A DNA stretch of 64,000 nt, taken from assembly GCF_900106745.1 (NCBI RefSeq), contig NZ_FNNV01000001.1, positions 372,001-436,000 of the forward strand, read 5' to 3'. The notes beneath the pieces were generated by a model, which did not search any database, was not told where the DNA came from, and saw only the letters and a list, made by a program, of their open reading frames with translations. The DNA is from Paenibacillus sp. CF384 (GTDB lineage Bacteria; Bacillota; Bacilli; Paenibacillales; Paenibacillaceae). Shown piece after piece: positions 8,125-17,929 of the stretch (position 1 is its first letter; each line of letters begins with the position of its first letter). Both the position numbers and the translations under genes were made by a program.

Positions 8125-8625
8125 ATGAATAACACAACAAAGAAGCGTATAGGTAGAAAACTAGCAGGTGTAGCACTCAGCCTATCTATCGCTTTTGCCG
8201 GAAGCATGCTTCTTACGCCGAAAACGACTCACGCAGCATCCGATTCTGTCGTAGCGAGTAACATCATTAATAAGGGCAAACAATATATGGGCGTGCCTTA
8301 CAAATTCGGTGCCAAATCCGGCATTACGAGCGCATTTGATTGTTCTTCATTCGTGCAATACATATATAAGAAGAACGGCATCAGCCTTCCGCGTTCGTCG
8401 AGACAGCAAGCAGTTAAAGGAACTAGAGTGCTGAAGAGCAACTTGAAACCAGGCGACCTTATTTTCTCCGATACGAATCGTGACGGCAAAATCAATCATG
8501 TCAGCATCTATATCGGCAATGGCAAAGTCCTTCAAACGTACCGCGTAGGAATCGGTGTTACGATCTCAACCTTCAAAGGAAGCATCTGGGACAAAACATT
8601 CGTAACCGCTCGCGACGTCATTTAG
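8125..8625 (+). CDS. NlpC/P60 cell-wall hydrolase, secreted
   Basis: A 166-residue exported protein with a cleavable signal peptide (basic start, hydrophobic core, 'THAAS' cleavage region). The rest is one NlpC/P60 domain: catalytic Cys in 'FDCSSFVQYIY', catalytic His in 'INHVSIYIGNG', and 'PRSSRQQAVKG' and 'LKPGDLIFSD' as family markers. It should act as a D,L-endopeptidase on peptidoglycan stem peptides. There is no separate binding domain. AGGAGG precedes the ATG. A 'TGGTATAGT' extended -10-like sequence near 8054-8062 may be its promoter. A strong terminator follows. Confidence 0.9.
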   Translation: MNNTTKKRIGRKLAGVALSLSIAFAGSMLLTPKTTHAASDSVVASNIINKGKQYMGVPYKFGAKSGITSAFDCSSFVQYIYKKNGISLPRSSRQQAVKGTRVLKSNLKPGDLIFSDTNRDGKINHVSIYIGNGKVLQTYRVGIGVTISTFKGSIWDKTFVTARDVI

Positions 8626-8632
8626 TCTGCAT

Positions 8633-8668
8633 AACGTGCAGGGCACCTAGGTGCTCTGCACGTTTTTC
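8633..8668 (+). terminator. Rho-independent terminator
   Basis: The stem ACGTGCAG/CTGCACGT with an inner GCAC/GTGC pair (8634-8662) is followed by TTTTT. Confidence 0.9.
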
Positions 8669-8757
8669 GTTCCGGTGGGCAAGCGTATATACAGGCTAGC
8701 CTTGGACTCCATACACTAGAAGCTAGTAGAGTATTTGCGTGTAAGGAGGTGCGAACA

Positions 8758-9390
8758 ATGAAGCTGGATATCGGCTGCGGTGCCCATAAGCTTCCTGATT
8801 GCTACGGGATTGACCGTTATGCACTGCCGGGCGTCAATCTGGTCAGTGATCTGAATAGTGAAATACCGTTTCCCGATAATTCCATCGATTTCATTGCCGT
8901 GAGCCGCATGCTGCCATACGTAAGCGACTTATCCTTCGCGCTGCAAGAGTTATATCGGGTCAGCGTTCACAAGACAGTCGTTTGTTTGTTATGCCCGTAT
9001 GCGCATAACTTTCGCCATAGCTCCAACCCGTTCTTAAAACACCGCTTCGATGAACACACGCCTCGTTATATGACGGCATCTTTCAGACAACCTCCGGGAA
9101 ATCCGATCTGCCCTCCCCTATCCCCTTACAGCTATGTCACGCCTCCGCCTTATGATTTCAGATTGCTTCGTATGGAGCTTTTCTATCAAGCCCCTTATTT
9201 GACGGATCTCTATGAACCTGATGAGCTCGAAGTACTTAAGGAGCTTCAAGCTAACGTGGTAGATGAGATTCTGTATTATTTTGTCGTCGTGAAGGCGCCA
9301 CTGCCTGAAGAGGAATGGTTAGCGATGTGTAACGAAGTTCACCCCGAACCACATGCCGTAACGATGCTCCGTAGCATAGCGCCTTTATGA
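8758..9390 (+). CDS. Class I SAM-dependent methyltransferase-like protein
   Basis: A 210-residue protein. Motif I is 'LDIGCGAHKLP' at the very N-terminus, followed by 'GIDRY' (acidic end of strand 2), 'FPDNSIDFIAVSRML' (motif II-like) and 'ALQELYRV' (the usual helix before the post-motif strand). These fit Methyltransf_11-type enzymes, although the core is short and the C-terminal half is not recognisable. The substrate is unknown. The ATG at 8758 follows AAGGAGGTG. It lies 70 nt upstream of the DUF11 gene on the same strand with no obvious terminator between, so co-transcription is possible. Confidence 0.65.
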   Translation: MKLDIGCGAHKLPDCYGIDRYALPGVNLVSDLNSEIPFPDNSIDFIAVSRMLPYVSDLSFALQELYRVSVHKTVVCLLCPYAHNFRHSSNPFLKHRFDEHTPRYMTASFRQPPGNPICPPLSPYSYVTPPPYDFRLLRMELFYQAPYLTDLYEPDELEVLKELQANVVDEILYYFVVVKAPLPEEEWLAMCNEVHPEPHAVTMLRSIAPL

Positions 9391-9445
9391 GGTGCATATG
9401 TTTGAGTTAGTGTGCACTATGAATCACATTCGTAGAGGAACTTAA

Positions 9446-9463
9446 GGGAGGGCGAGGAGCATT
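9446..9463 (+). promoter_or_regulatory. Ribosome site and ATT start codon of the DUF11 protein
   Basis: GGGAGG (9446-9451) is 9 nt upstream of ATT at 9461. An in-frame stop lies at 9443-9445, and no ATG, GTG or TTG occurs in frame between it and the GTG at 9674. The codons after ATT (P-L-V-V-R-A-T-L) match the conserved start of this family, which normally reads M-P-L. Confidence 0.75.
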
Positions 9464-12400
9464 CCACTAGTAGTTCGGGCTACCCTTAATGCAACCGGCG
9501 CGATTACCTTCACCGGTAATACGCTAGGGCTAAGCCGTTCCACGGTAGAAGGGGTTCCCGGTACCCAAGACAGTATCGGCGCATTCGTCACGACCAATAC
9601 AGCAGTTCGGTTCGGTACCTATCCCTTCGGAACGACCAACAACTATCTGCTCAACAACTCATCTGCTATTCTTGTGCTGCCGGCAGGCAGCACCGTGCTG
9701 TATGCGGAAGTGATCTGGGGCGGTACCTATATTGTACCCGGCGTCAATCTATCTGCAGCGATCAACAATCCCGTTACACTCACATTGCCGAATGCGACCA
9801 ACGTCAGCGTCACACCGGATCCCGCGACTGCGAATACATTCGATCTCGGCGGCGGCGCCTTCGGTTATACGCGATCAGCTAACGTAACCTCGCAAATCTC
9901 GACAGGCGGTGCCGGCACTTACACGGTAGGGGCTGTTGTCGGGACCATTACGGTAACGGACCCGACAGCCAACCATGCAGGCTGGACACTGGCCGTTATT
10001 TATCAGAATCCGACGCTGCCCTTTAGAAACATGTCACTGCGTGTTGGAGCCGTACTTGTTCAATCCGGCTCTGCCCCGGTTGTTACGACCATAACCGGAT
10101 TCGCCACGCCCGTCTCCGGGGCGCTCGGCGGCAGAGCACTATTCAGCGCCCAGGAAGGCGATGCGAATCGCACAGGCGACCAGGCGCTATTCGGTCCGAC
10201 AACAGGCACACAGGTTGCTCTCTCCGGAACAAACAATTTCGCCAACAACTTCTTCGCTTCGCAGATCAACGACGATACCGGTGCGCTCAATACGACCGGA
10301 ACATTCGGAACGCGGAACCAAATTAATGGAGCACCTGGTTCGAATATCGTAGGAGGACGACAAGGCTGGGATATCACGAACGTCAATGTGTCGGCCAACT
10401 TAGTCAACAACCAATCTTCAGCCGTATTGACGCTAACCACCTCAGGGGATGCCTATGTCGTCAATGCCAATGCCTTACAGATCAACATCAATGCGCCGAT
10501 CATCTCCACGACCAAGAGCGCTAACGTTCCCGGAACCGTCATTGGCGATACGATTACGTATACCGTCACAGTCAGTAATACAGGTAATGCGAACGCAGCA
10601 AGCGTTGTCGTGTCAGACGCGATTCCGGCCGGTTCCACTTTTGTAGCCGGCAGCGTCGTCGTAGCGGGCGTTGCCAAACCGACCTTCGATATCATTGCCG
10701 GCGTGCCGATCGGTTCCCTTGCCCTGAACAGCTCCGTAACCATTACATACAAGGCCAAGGTTACATCGCTGCCCAATCCGCCTGCACTTCCAAACGTCGC
10801 CAAAGCCGCTTTCACCTTCCAGAGTGTCGCCGGCGGAGACGTTATTAGTGGTGTCATCCCATCGAATACGGTTTCAACGCCGGTTTATTCACCTGTGCTT
10901 ACGCTTACCAAAAGCGCGGATACGGCAAACGCAGCAGTAGGCACTACCGTAACGTATTCCGTGCTCATTGCGAACTCCGGCAGTATTGGCGCGACAACCA
11001 CGTTCTCAGATAATATTCCGGGAAGCACGACATTTGTCCCGAACAGCGTCAAAGTAAACGGGGTCACCCAACCCGGAGCGAATCCGGTTACCGGCGTTCC
11101 CATTGGGTTAGTACCAGCCGGCGGATCAACGACGGTGACCTTCCAAGTCGTCGTAAATTCACTGCCGACACCGGTACAGCCGCAGATTTCGAATCAGGCG
11201 GGGGCTGCCTATACGTATTCACCTCCTGATGGGAGCGGCAGAACGCTTAGCGGATCAGCCTCCTCGAACACGCTTGTCATTCCGGTTTCCTTGCCGAATG
11301 TGAACGTGGTGAAGAGCTCGAACCGTACCGCAACGACCGTCGGCGATACGATTACGTTCTCCACCTTAATTTCCAACAATGGGGTAGCCGCCGTATCCAA
11401 TGTCGTATTTAGTGATCCGATTCCCGCTGGAACGAGCTTCATCAACGGATCGGTAACCGTTGGCGGCGTCGCATCGCCAAATGCTAATCCTGCTGCAGGT
11501 ATCTCCATCGGCACCATTGCATCCGGCGCATCCGTAAATGTCGTATTCCAGCTCACTGTCACTTCGCTGCCTTCACCGGCCCAAATTGACAACCGTGCGA
11601 CGGTATCTTATAGCTCAGGGACATTTAACGGCTCTTCCCTGTCGAACACCATATCCGTTCCCGTCTATCAACCGATCATCACCGCTCTGAAATCAGTAAA
11701 CTCTACTCGCGCGACGGTAGGCGATACGTTAACGTACACCTTTGCCGTCCAAAACACGGGCAATTACGGAGCGCAGCTCACATTGACCGATACGCTTCCT
11801 TCCGGTACAACTTATGTCGCCAATAGTATTACAGTAGACGGTTCTCCAAGGCCGGGTTCGACACCGCAAACCGGTATTCCCGTCGGCTCTGTTCCCGCGG
11901 GAAGCACGGTGAATGTCGTGTTTCAAGTACTGCTTAATACCTTGCCTAATCCGCCTACCTTAACTAACTTCGGTACCTATACGTATACCTACACGTTGCC
12001 GGACAGTCGGGTGATGAACGGAAGCGGCAGCTCGAACACCGTGTCCATTCCCGCTTCAGCACCTAATGTCAGCATCAGTAAAGGCGCAGATTTCACGGAA
12101 TCTACGCTTAACGACGAAATTACGTACACCATTGTCGTCTCTAACAACGGCATCGTCCCTGTCAATCAAGTATTCGTATCCGATCCGATTCCGGACGGAT
12201 CGCAATTTATTGCAGGCAGCGTGACCGTTGGCGGCATTCCGTTTCCAAACGCGGATATTGCTGCGGGTATTCTGATCGGTACACTGGCACCTTCCGCGGT
12301 TTCGATCATCAGCTTCCGGGTACGCGTAACGTCACTTACGGCATCTGCTGTCTTATCGAATCGGGCAGCAGTCAACTACACTTCAGGTGCCTTTATGGGA

Positions 12401-15400
12401 ACATCTTTCTCCGATACGGTGAATATACCTGTTTATTCTCCGATACTCGCCGTTTCCAAGAGCGCCAATTCTTCAGCCGCTACACTCGGAGATGCCGTCG
12501 TCTACACGCTGCAAATCAACAACAGCGGCAATATCAGCGCGGATGTGACGTTGACGGATAACATCCCGGCAGGGTCGACGTTTGTTGTGAACTCCGTCCT
12601 TGTTAATGGGACTCCTCAGCCAGGCGTTAATCCGGTTACAGGCATTCCAAGCGTCATTGTCCCGCCGCTTCAGACCTCAACGGTAACATTTCAAGTATCC
12701 GTGGATTCGCTTCCCAGCCCGCAGCAGCTCGTGGATCAAGGGACCGCCGCATACACCTACACGCTTCCAGGCGGACGCGTGGTTAATGGATCGACAAACT
12801 CCAATACGGTAACCATTCCCGTATCCGCACCTAATGTATCGGTTGTGCTCAGCACGACTGCTATAGATTTAACTACCGGCGATACCATTCAGTACGCGGC
12901 CGTCATTACCAACAACGGGATTACGAACGTCAACAACATGATCTATGTCGGTACGCCAATTCCCGGTACGGCCTTCGTTCCGGGCAGCGTGACCGTAAAC
13001 GGTATTGCACTTCCCCAGGCGGATGTGACCGCCGGTATTCCGATCGGTTCCTTGGCACCGAGTGCCTTCGCAACCGTGACCTATGAGGTGAAACTAATCA
13101 TGCCTGTGTCCGATCAAATTGTTAACCAGTCGACAGTAAGCTTCACGTCCGGCAGCTTCTCGAGTACATCATCGTCTAACGTCGTTACTACGCCGATAAC
13201 GCAGCCGATAATTAATGTGGTTAAATCGTCGGGCATAAGCAATGCCCAAGTAGGCGATACCGTCGTTTACACGATTGCGGTCAGCAATACCGGCAATCTT
13301 CCTGCCACCGTAATCGTAACGGATACGATTGCGCCGAATACTTCTTTCGTATCCAACAGCGTCATCGTCGACGGGGTCCCTCAGCCAAGCGCCACGCCTT
13401 CCGGAGGGATCAATGCCGGTACGGTTAACGTGAACCAAACCGTCTACATCATGTTCTCTGTCGTGATCGATTCACTCCCGAGTCCGCAGCAGATCGTCAA
13501 CCAAGCGACAGCAACGTATCAATTTACGCCGCCTGACGGGCGTATCATCACACTAACGAAGCTATCCAATTCGCTGTCCATCTCCGTATCTTCACCGAAT
13601 GTGACGGCGCTTAAGACTTCGACATCCACTTCTGTCTCCATTGGAGATATCATCCCTTATGTCGTGCTGGTATCCAATAACGGGATATCACCGATTACGA
13701 ATACCGTATTTATTGATGGCATTCCTAACGGCACTACGTTCGTATCCGGCAGCGTGGCACTCAATGGTGTCCCCGTGCCTAACGCGAATCCGGCGCTCGG
13801 TGTAAATGTTGGCACGATTCCACCCGGCGGCTCTGCGACCGTGGCGTTTAACCTGCTCGTCGTTTCTGTGCCGACGCCTGCTCTGATTTCCAACCAAGCT
13901 ACCGTAACGTATACATCCGGCGCATTCTCCAGCTCTTCCTTCTCCAATGGCGTAGACATCCCGGTCTATCAACCTGTGATCAGTGTTGTGAAGAGCGCCA
14001 GCACGACAAACGCATCCGTTGGCCAAACCGTCATCTATACGATGGCTGTTACCAACTCCGGGAACTATGCCGCTACCGTTACGCTGTCAGACCCCACGCT
14101 TGCGCCTGAGCTTTCGTTCGTGCCAAACAGCGTCATTGTCGGAGGTTCGCCGCAGGCAGGCGTAGATCCGACTACAGGCATTCCTGTCGGCGTCCTTCAG
14201 CCGGGCGCTACAGTAAATGTCACCTTTACTGCGGTGATTACCTCGTTGCCTCCATCGCAGCAATTGTCCAACCAAGCGACTGCTGCATATAGCTACACGC
14301 TGCCAGACACCCGCACGCTTAACGGTTCTTCCTTGTCCAACACACTGACTTATCCGGTCTCCTCTCCGGATGTGGACGTCGTGAAGAGCGCCTTGCAGAC
14401 TGCCCTTACGGTTGGCGATATTCAGACGTACAGTATTCTAGTGACCAATAGCGGGATTTCCACAGTCGATAATATTATCTTCGCTGACCCGATCCCGGCA
14501 GGTACCTCCTTCTTATCAGGGAGCGTCACCATTGATGGGGTCCCGCGGCCAAATGCGAATCCAGCGGCAGGCTTCACACTCGATCCGATTCTGGCCGGCG
14601 CTTCGGTCACCGTAGCTTTCAGCGTAACCGTTACTTCTGTTCCAGAAGGCGAACTTGTCAGCAATCGTTCATCGGTAAGCTTCACCTCTGGCGTATTCTC
14701 GGCAGTTACGTTCTCCAATACGGTAACTACGCCGGTTTATCAGCCTGTCATTACCCTTGTTAAAACAGCTAACACCGCATTGGCCAGTGTCGGAAGCACG
14801 ATCGTATATCGGGTTAACGTAACGAACAGCGGCAATTATCCGACTACCGTCACCATTACGGATCCTACGCCTGCAGGTACTTCTCTGGTACCGAACAGCG
14901 TCATTGTAAGCGGAGCACCGCAAGCCGGTGCAGATCCGGCAGCAGGCTACAGTATCGGCGTTGTAGCACCAGGGGCAACGGTGCAAACCACCTTCGAATA
15001 TACCATCAACACCTTGCCGCCGGGACAGCAATTAACGAATCAGGCAACAGCCAGCTATGCTTTTACATTGCCGGATACAAGATCGTTCATTCGTTCCGCA
15101 TCGTCCAATACGCTTAACATTCCGGTCACATCGCCTAACATCAGCATCGTGAAGAGCACACTGGCAACGGATGCTATTCTCGGCGATGTCATCACGTATT
15201 CGAACGTTGTCACGAATACAGGCATCGCGAATTTGAACAGTGCCGTTCTCTCCGATCCGATACCAGCCGGCACGACCTTCGTGCCTGGTTCGGTAGCCGT
15301 AAACGGCGTACCGTTTCCGAATGCCAATCCGGCATCGGGTATCACGCTTGGCGTCATTACTCCGTCAACTTCCGTTACCGTTACCTTCGACATTACGGTA

Positions 15401-16180
15401 ACTACGCTTCCTGTCAGCGGTCAGCTTATCAATCAATCTACGGTGTCCTTTACATCAGGCGTCTTCTCCGGCACAGGTTTGTCGAATATCTTGACGACAC
15501 CGGTCTACAATCCGATTATGTCTGTCTTGAAGAGCGCAAGTACGGCGAATGCTACTGTCGGCGATACCATTACCTACTCCTTGCTCATATCGAATACCGG
15601 CAATCTTGAAGCTACCGTTATCTTGTACGATACCATTCCAACCGGTGCCGAATTTATCCCGAACAGCGTAGCGATCGGCGGCGTTCCTCAGCCAGGTGCC
15701 GATCCCGTTACAGGCATCAATATCGGGGTCGTACCTGCCGGTGCATCCGTTCACGTGCTTGTCACCTTGCAGGTTACGGTCGAGGCGCTTCCTTCTCCGC
15801 AGCAGCTTGCTAACCAAGCGACGGCCGCCTATACCTTCTCGCCGCCGGATGGCCGTGTTATCAATGCAACTGTCAATTCGAATATCGTCATCATTCCGGT
15901 TTCCTCACCGGATGTGTCCGTCGTGAAGAGCAGCAACGCGATCGATGCGGTAGTGGGCGATACGATTACGTATACGATCACGGTTACGAATAATGGTCTG
16001 TCGCCGGTTAACAATGTCACGCTCGTTGACCCGCTTCCGCCTAGTGCAAGCTTCATCGCAGGAACAGTCACGATCAATGGCGTACCGATGCCGGCTGATA
16101 GCCCGAATACAGGTATCCATGTCGGAACAATCGCGGTCGGCGCGGTTTCAACCGTACAATTCCAGGTGCTGGTGGTATGA
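9461..16180 (+). CDS. Giant DUF11-repeat protein, N-terminal 2239 residues (ATT start; frame-broken 3' end)
   Basis: Residues 1 to about 345 form a unique N-terminal domain ('ITFTGNTLGLSRS', 'LPAGSTVLYAEVIWGG', 'GAGTYTVGAVVG') known from DUF11 proteins of Bacillus and relatives. It is followed by about 15 tandem DUF11 beta-sandwich units of 125-130 residues, each opening with 'P.I...KS......VGDT..Y...V.N.G'. Units alternate between a 'QPVI...NTGN' and a 'SPNV...SNNGI' type. There is no signal peptide, no sortase motif and almost no Lys, Trp or Cys. Such proteins are thought to be spore-surface or extracellular structural proteins, but this is inference. Unit 15 stops early at TGA 16178; the rest of that unit continues in the -1 frame. 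Confidence 0.8.
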   Translation: MPLVVRATLNATGAITFTGNTLGLSRSTVEGVPGTQDSIGAFVTTNTAVRFGTYPFGTTNNYLLNNSSAILVLPAGSTVLYAEVIWGGTYIVPGVNLSAAINNPVTLTLPNATNVSVTPDPATANTFDLGGGAFGYTRSANVTSQISTGGAGTYTVGAVVGTITVTDPTANHAGWTLAVIYQNPTLPFRNMSLRVGAVLVQSGSAPVVTTITGFATPVSGALGGRALFSAQEGDANRTGDQALFGPTTGTQVALSGTNNFANNFFASQINDDTGALNTTGTFGTRNQINGAPGSNIVGGRQGWDITNVNVSANLVNNQSSAVLTLTTSGDAYVVNANALQININAPIISTTKSANVPGTVIGDTITYTVTVSNTGNANAASVVVSDAIPAGSTFVAGSVVVAGVAKPTFDIIAGVPIGSLALNSSVTITYKAKVTSLPNPPALPNVAKAAFTFQSVAGGDVISGVIPSNTVSTPVYSPVLTLTKSADTANAAVGTTVTYSVLIANSGSIGATTTFSDNIPGSTTFVPNSVKVNGVTQPGANPVTGVPIGLVPAGGSTTVTFQVVVNSLPTPVQPQISNQAGAAYTYSPPDGSGRTLSGSASSNTLVIPVSLPNVNVVKSSNRTATTVGDTITFSTLISNNGVAAVSNVVFSDPIPAGTSFINGSVTVGGVASPNANPAAGISIGTIASGASVNVVFQLTVTSLPSPAQIDNRATVSYSSGTFNGSSLSNTISVPVYQPIITALKSVNSTRATVGDTLTYTFAVQNTGNYGAQLTLTDTLPSGTTYVANSITVDGSPRPGSTPQTGIPVGSVPAGSTVNVVFQVLLNTLPNPPTLTNFGTYTYTYTLPDSRVMNGSGSSNTVSIPASAPNVSISKGADFTESTLNDEITYTIVVSNNGIVPVNQVFVSDPIPDGSQFIAGSVTVGGIPFPNADIAAGILIGTLAPSAVSIISFRVRVTSLTASAVLSNRAAVNYTSGAFMGTSFSDTVNIPVYSPILAVSKSANSSAATLGDAVVYTLQINNSGNISADVTLTDNIPAGSTFVVNSVLVNGTPQPGVNPVTGIPSVIVPPLQTSTVTFQVSVDSLPSPQQLVDQGTAAYTYTLPGGRVVNGSTNSNTVTIPVSAPNVSVVLSTTAIDLTTGDTIQYAAVITNNGITNVNNMIYVGTPIPGTAFVPGSVTVNGIALPQADVTAGIPIGSLAPSAFATVTYEVKLIMPVSDQIVNQSTVSFTSGSFSSTSSSNVVTTPITQPIINVVKSSGISNAQVGDTVVYTIAVSNTGNLPATVIVTDTIAPNTSFVSNSVIVDGVPQPSATPSGGINAGTVNVNQTVYIMFSVVIDSLPSPQQIVNQATATYQFTPPDGRIITLTKLSNSLSISVSSPNVTALKTSTSTSVSIGDIIPYVVLVSNNGISPITNTVFIDGIPNGTTFVSGSVALNGVPVPNANPALGVNVGTIPPGGSATVAFNLLVVSVPTPALISNQATVTYTSGAFSSSSFSNGVDIPVYQPVISVVKSASTTNASVGQTVIYTMAVTNSGNYAATVTLSDPTLAPELSFVPNSVIVGGSPQAGVDPTTGIPVGVLQPGATVNVTFTAVITSLPPSQQLSNQATAAYSYTLPDTRTLNGSSLSNTLTYPVSSPDVDVVKSALQTALTVGDIQTYSILVTNSGISTVDNIIFADPIPAGTSFLSGSVTIDGVPRPNANPAAGFTLDPILAGASVTVAFSVTVTSVPEGELVSNRSSVSFTSGVFSAVTFSNTVTTPVYQPVITLVKTANTALASVGSTIVYRVNVTNSGNYPTTVTITDPTPAGTSLVPNSVIVSGAPQAGADPAAGYSIGVVAPGATVQTTFEYTINTLPPGQQLTNQATASYAFTLPDTRSFIRSASSNTLNIPVTSPNISIVKSTLATDAILGDVITYSNVVTNTGIANLNSAVLSDPIPAGTTFVPGSVAVNGVPFPNANPASGITLGVITPSTSVTVTFDITVTTLPVSGQLINQSTVSFTSGVFSGTGLSNILTTPVYNPIMSVLKSASTANATVGDTITYSLLISNTGNLEATVILYDTIPTGAEFIPNSVAIGGVPQPGADPVTGINIGVVPAGASVHVLVTLQVTVEALPSPQQLANQATAAYTFSPPDGRVINATVNSNIVIIPVSSPDVSVVKSSNAIDAVVGDTITYTITVTNNGLSPVNNVTLVDPLPPSASFIAGTVTINGVPMPADSPNTGIHVGTIAVGAVSTVQFQVLVV

Positions 16181-17838
16181 TGGCAGCTCCGGACCCGCCG
16201 CAGACGATTCGCAACCAGTCCGTCGTGTCCTTCTCTTCTGCCGGCTCAACGAGCTTCTCGTACTCGAATATCGTCAATACCGCTGTGAATGGTCCGGTCA
16301 TCGCAGTCGTATTGTCGACCACCTCGACGCAAGCGGGTTTGACCCTGCCGGTTACGTATCAGATTACGGTCAGCAATAGCGGGAATCGCTCCGCCAATGT
16401 AACGGTCGTTGATGTCTTGCCGCCGGGTACCGTGTTTGTTGCGAACAGCGTCATCGTGAATGGTTCTCCTGTCCCCGGCGTTACACCGGATGGCGGTATT
16501 CCGATTGGAGATGTTGCGCCTGGCAGTACGGTTACGATATATTTTCAACTGCTGCTAGTGTCCGCCCCGCCTTCCGGTCAGCTAGATAATCAAGCGACGG
16601 CCAATTATTATTTTGTAACGACGGATGGTCGTACGATTACGGGTTCGGAAACCTCGAATATCGTGAGCCTGCCCGTTACCGTGCAGCAGGTGAGTCTGCT
16701 TAAAGGCGTGAATACGGCTTATACGTACACCGGCGATATGCTGGTCTACACCGTCATCGCAGCGAATGAAGGAACCGAGCCGATGCGGCAGTGCGTGCTC
16801 TATGACGCGCTGCCGCAAGGAACGCTGTTTGTTCAGGGGAGCGTCACCATTAATGGCGTTCGCTCTCCATCGGCTTCGCCTATTGCCGGTATTATGCTTG
16901 GACTCATTCAGCCAGGTATATCCGTCACGGTGACATTCAGTGCCATAGTCTTGGATGTTCCCGTCCACACGCAATTATCCAATAGTGCCGAGTTGAGGTT
17001 TCAATTCGGCACTTTCGATCAATCCGTTAGTTCCAACACGGTTTCTTCGCTTGTGTCTGGTCCTGCACTGGCGGTCAATAAATCCGCAAGTCTATCGCAA
17101 GCTACCGTGGGACAGTCCATTCGCTACACGATTACCATCTATAACAGCGGCACAACCGGGGCCGAGGTGACCGTGCGCGATGCGATCCCTGCCGGCGCCC
17201 TCTTCACCCAAGGCAGCGCAGAAGTTAACGGTCGTCCGCTGCCCGGTGCGAATCCGGATGCCGGGATTCAGCTAGGTTTTCTGCAGCCAGGTTTGCAATA
17301 TGTCCTTTCCTTCCTGGTTACCGTTACGCGCTCTGGCAATCAATCGGAGCTCATCAACAGGGCGACCGTCGAATACGCTTTCCGTCTCCCAAGCGGGGTT
17401 CTCGTTACAGATGCGGTCACAACCAATGATGTCGTTACTTCCGTTGTAGTGCCGATTATTCGAGCGGAACTGAGTGCAGCGCCGCCGATCGTCGGACCAG
17501 GCGAGTATATCGCGGTTTCCGTTGCCATCACGAATACGGGCAATTATGCCGCCGCAGTAACGCTGTTCGCACTCATTCCGGATGAAACAAGCATCGAAAT
17601 CGCGAGTATCCGAATCAATGGGGTCGAGGTTCCGTTCACGCCCGGAGAAGGGCTGCCGATTGGCATATTGGCACTAAATCAGACGATTATCGTCACGTAT
17701 CGCCTGCGCGTGTCTGCTCACCCGCTCCAGAATCGCCTGCGCTTCCGTGTGCTCGCGCAATTTAGTTACGAAGTAAATGGCGAATTGTTCACCAACTCCG
17801 TTTATTCCAACGAGGTCACGATTGTGATTGAAACCCAT
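10493..17838 (+). repeat. Tandem array of about 19 DUF11 units with A/B alternation
   Basis: Each unit is about 380-390 bp. The alternating A ('QPVI...GN') and B ('SPNV...GI') types give a higher-order period of about 775 bp. Unit starts can be followed through both coding frames. The last four units are the most divergent. DNA identity between units is clearly lower than protein-pattern identity, so the array is old rather than freshly amplified. Confidence 0.85.
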
Positions 17839-17847
17839 GAGGAGTAA
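16177..17847 (+). CDS. DUF11-repeat protein, C-terminal 556 residues (same array, -1 frame)
   Basis: This frame begins with ATGATG overlapping the upstream stop (ATGA) and at once resumes the interrupted DUF11 unit: the text after 'FQVLVV' in the first frame continues here as 'PPQTIRNQSVVSF', which aligns with 'PALISNQATVTY' of other units. Four more units follow, then a short acidic tail ('IETHEE') without an anchor. It could be made by reinitiation at the ATGA overlap, or the gene may be one ORF interrupted by a 1-nt deletion or sequencing error. Only a weak AGGTG lies upstream. No slippery heptamer is present. Confidence 0.7.
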   Translation: MMAAPDPPQTIRNQSVVSFSSAGSTSFSYSNIVNTAVNGPVIAVVLSTTSTQAGLTLPVTYQITVSNSGNRSANVTVVDVLPPGTVFVANSVIVNGSPVPGVTPDGGIPIGDVAPGSTVTIYFQLLLVSAPPSGQLDNQATANYYFVTTDGRTITGSETSNIVSLPVTVQQVSLLKGVNTAYTYTGDMLVYTVIAANEGTEPMRQCVLYDALPQGTLFVQGSVTINGVRSPSASPIAGIMLGLIQPGISVTVTFSAIVLDVPVHTQLSNSAELRFQFGTFDQSVSSNTVSSLVSGPALAVNKSASLSQATVGQSIRYTITIYNSGTTGAEVTVRDAIPAGALFTQGSAEVNGRPLPGANPDAGIQLGFLQPGLQYVLSFLVTVTRSGNQSELINRATVEYAFRLPSGVLVTDAVTTNDVVTSVVVPIIRAELSAAPPIVGPGEYIAVSVAITNTGNYAAAVTLFALIPDETSIEIASIRINGVEVPFTPGEGLPIGILALNQTIIVTYRLRVSAHPLQNRLRFRVLAQFSYEVNGELFTNSVYSNEVTIVIETHEE

Positions 17848-17882
17848 CTCGCTGAGCGGCGAGGAACGCCGGAAATGGAAAT

Positions 17883-17925
17883 AAAGGCTCTCTGCTCATT
17901 CGAAATCTGAGCGGAGAGCCTTTTT
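17883..17925 (+). terminator. Rho-independent terminator
   Basis: The stem AAAGGCTCTC/GAGAGCCTTT with an inner GCTC/GAGC pair is followed by TTTTT. It ends the DUF11 transcript and lies at the 3' end of the convergent permease pair. Confidence 0.85.
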
Positions 17926-17929
17926 GTCG

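Noticed and set aside
16165..16190. Programmed -1 ribosomal frameshift in the DUF11 gene
   Set aside because: No X-XXY-YYZ slippery heptamer is present near the junction (GTGGTATG), so a mutation, error or stop-start coupling is more likely.
10493..17838. CRISPR-like or other short-repeat array
   Set aside because: The repeats are 380-bp coding units with diverged DNA, without constant repeats and unique spacers.
9674..17847. Many antisense and alternate-frame open frames across the DUF11 region
   Set aside because: They are shadows of the repeated, GC-balanced coding sequence; none has a ribosome site or recognisable protein.
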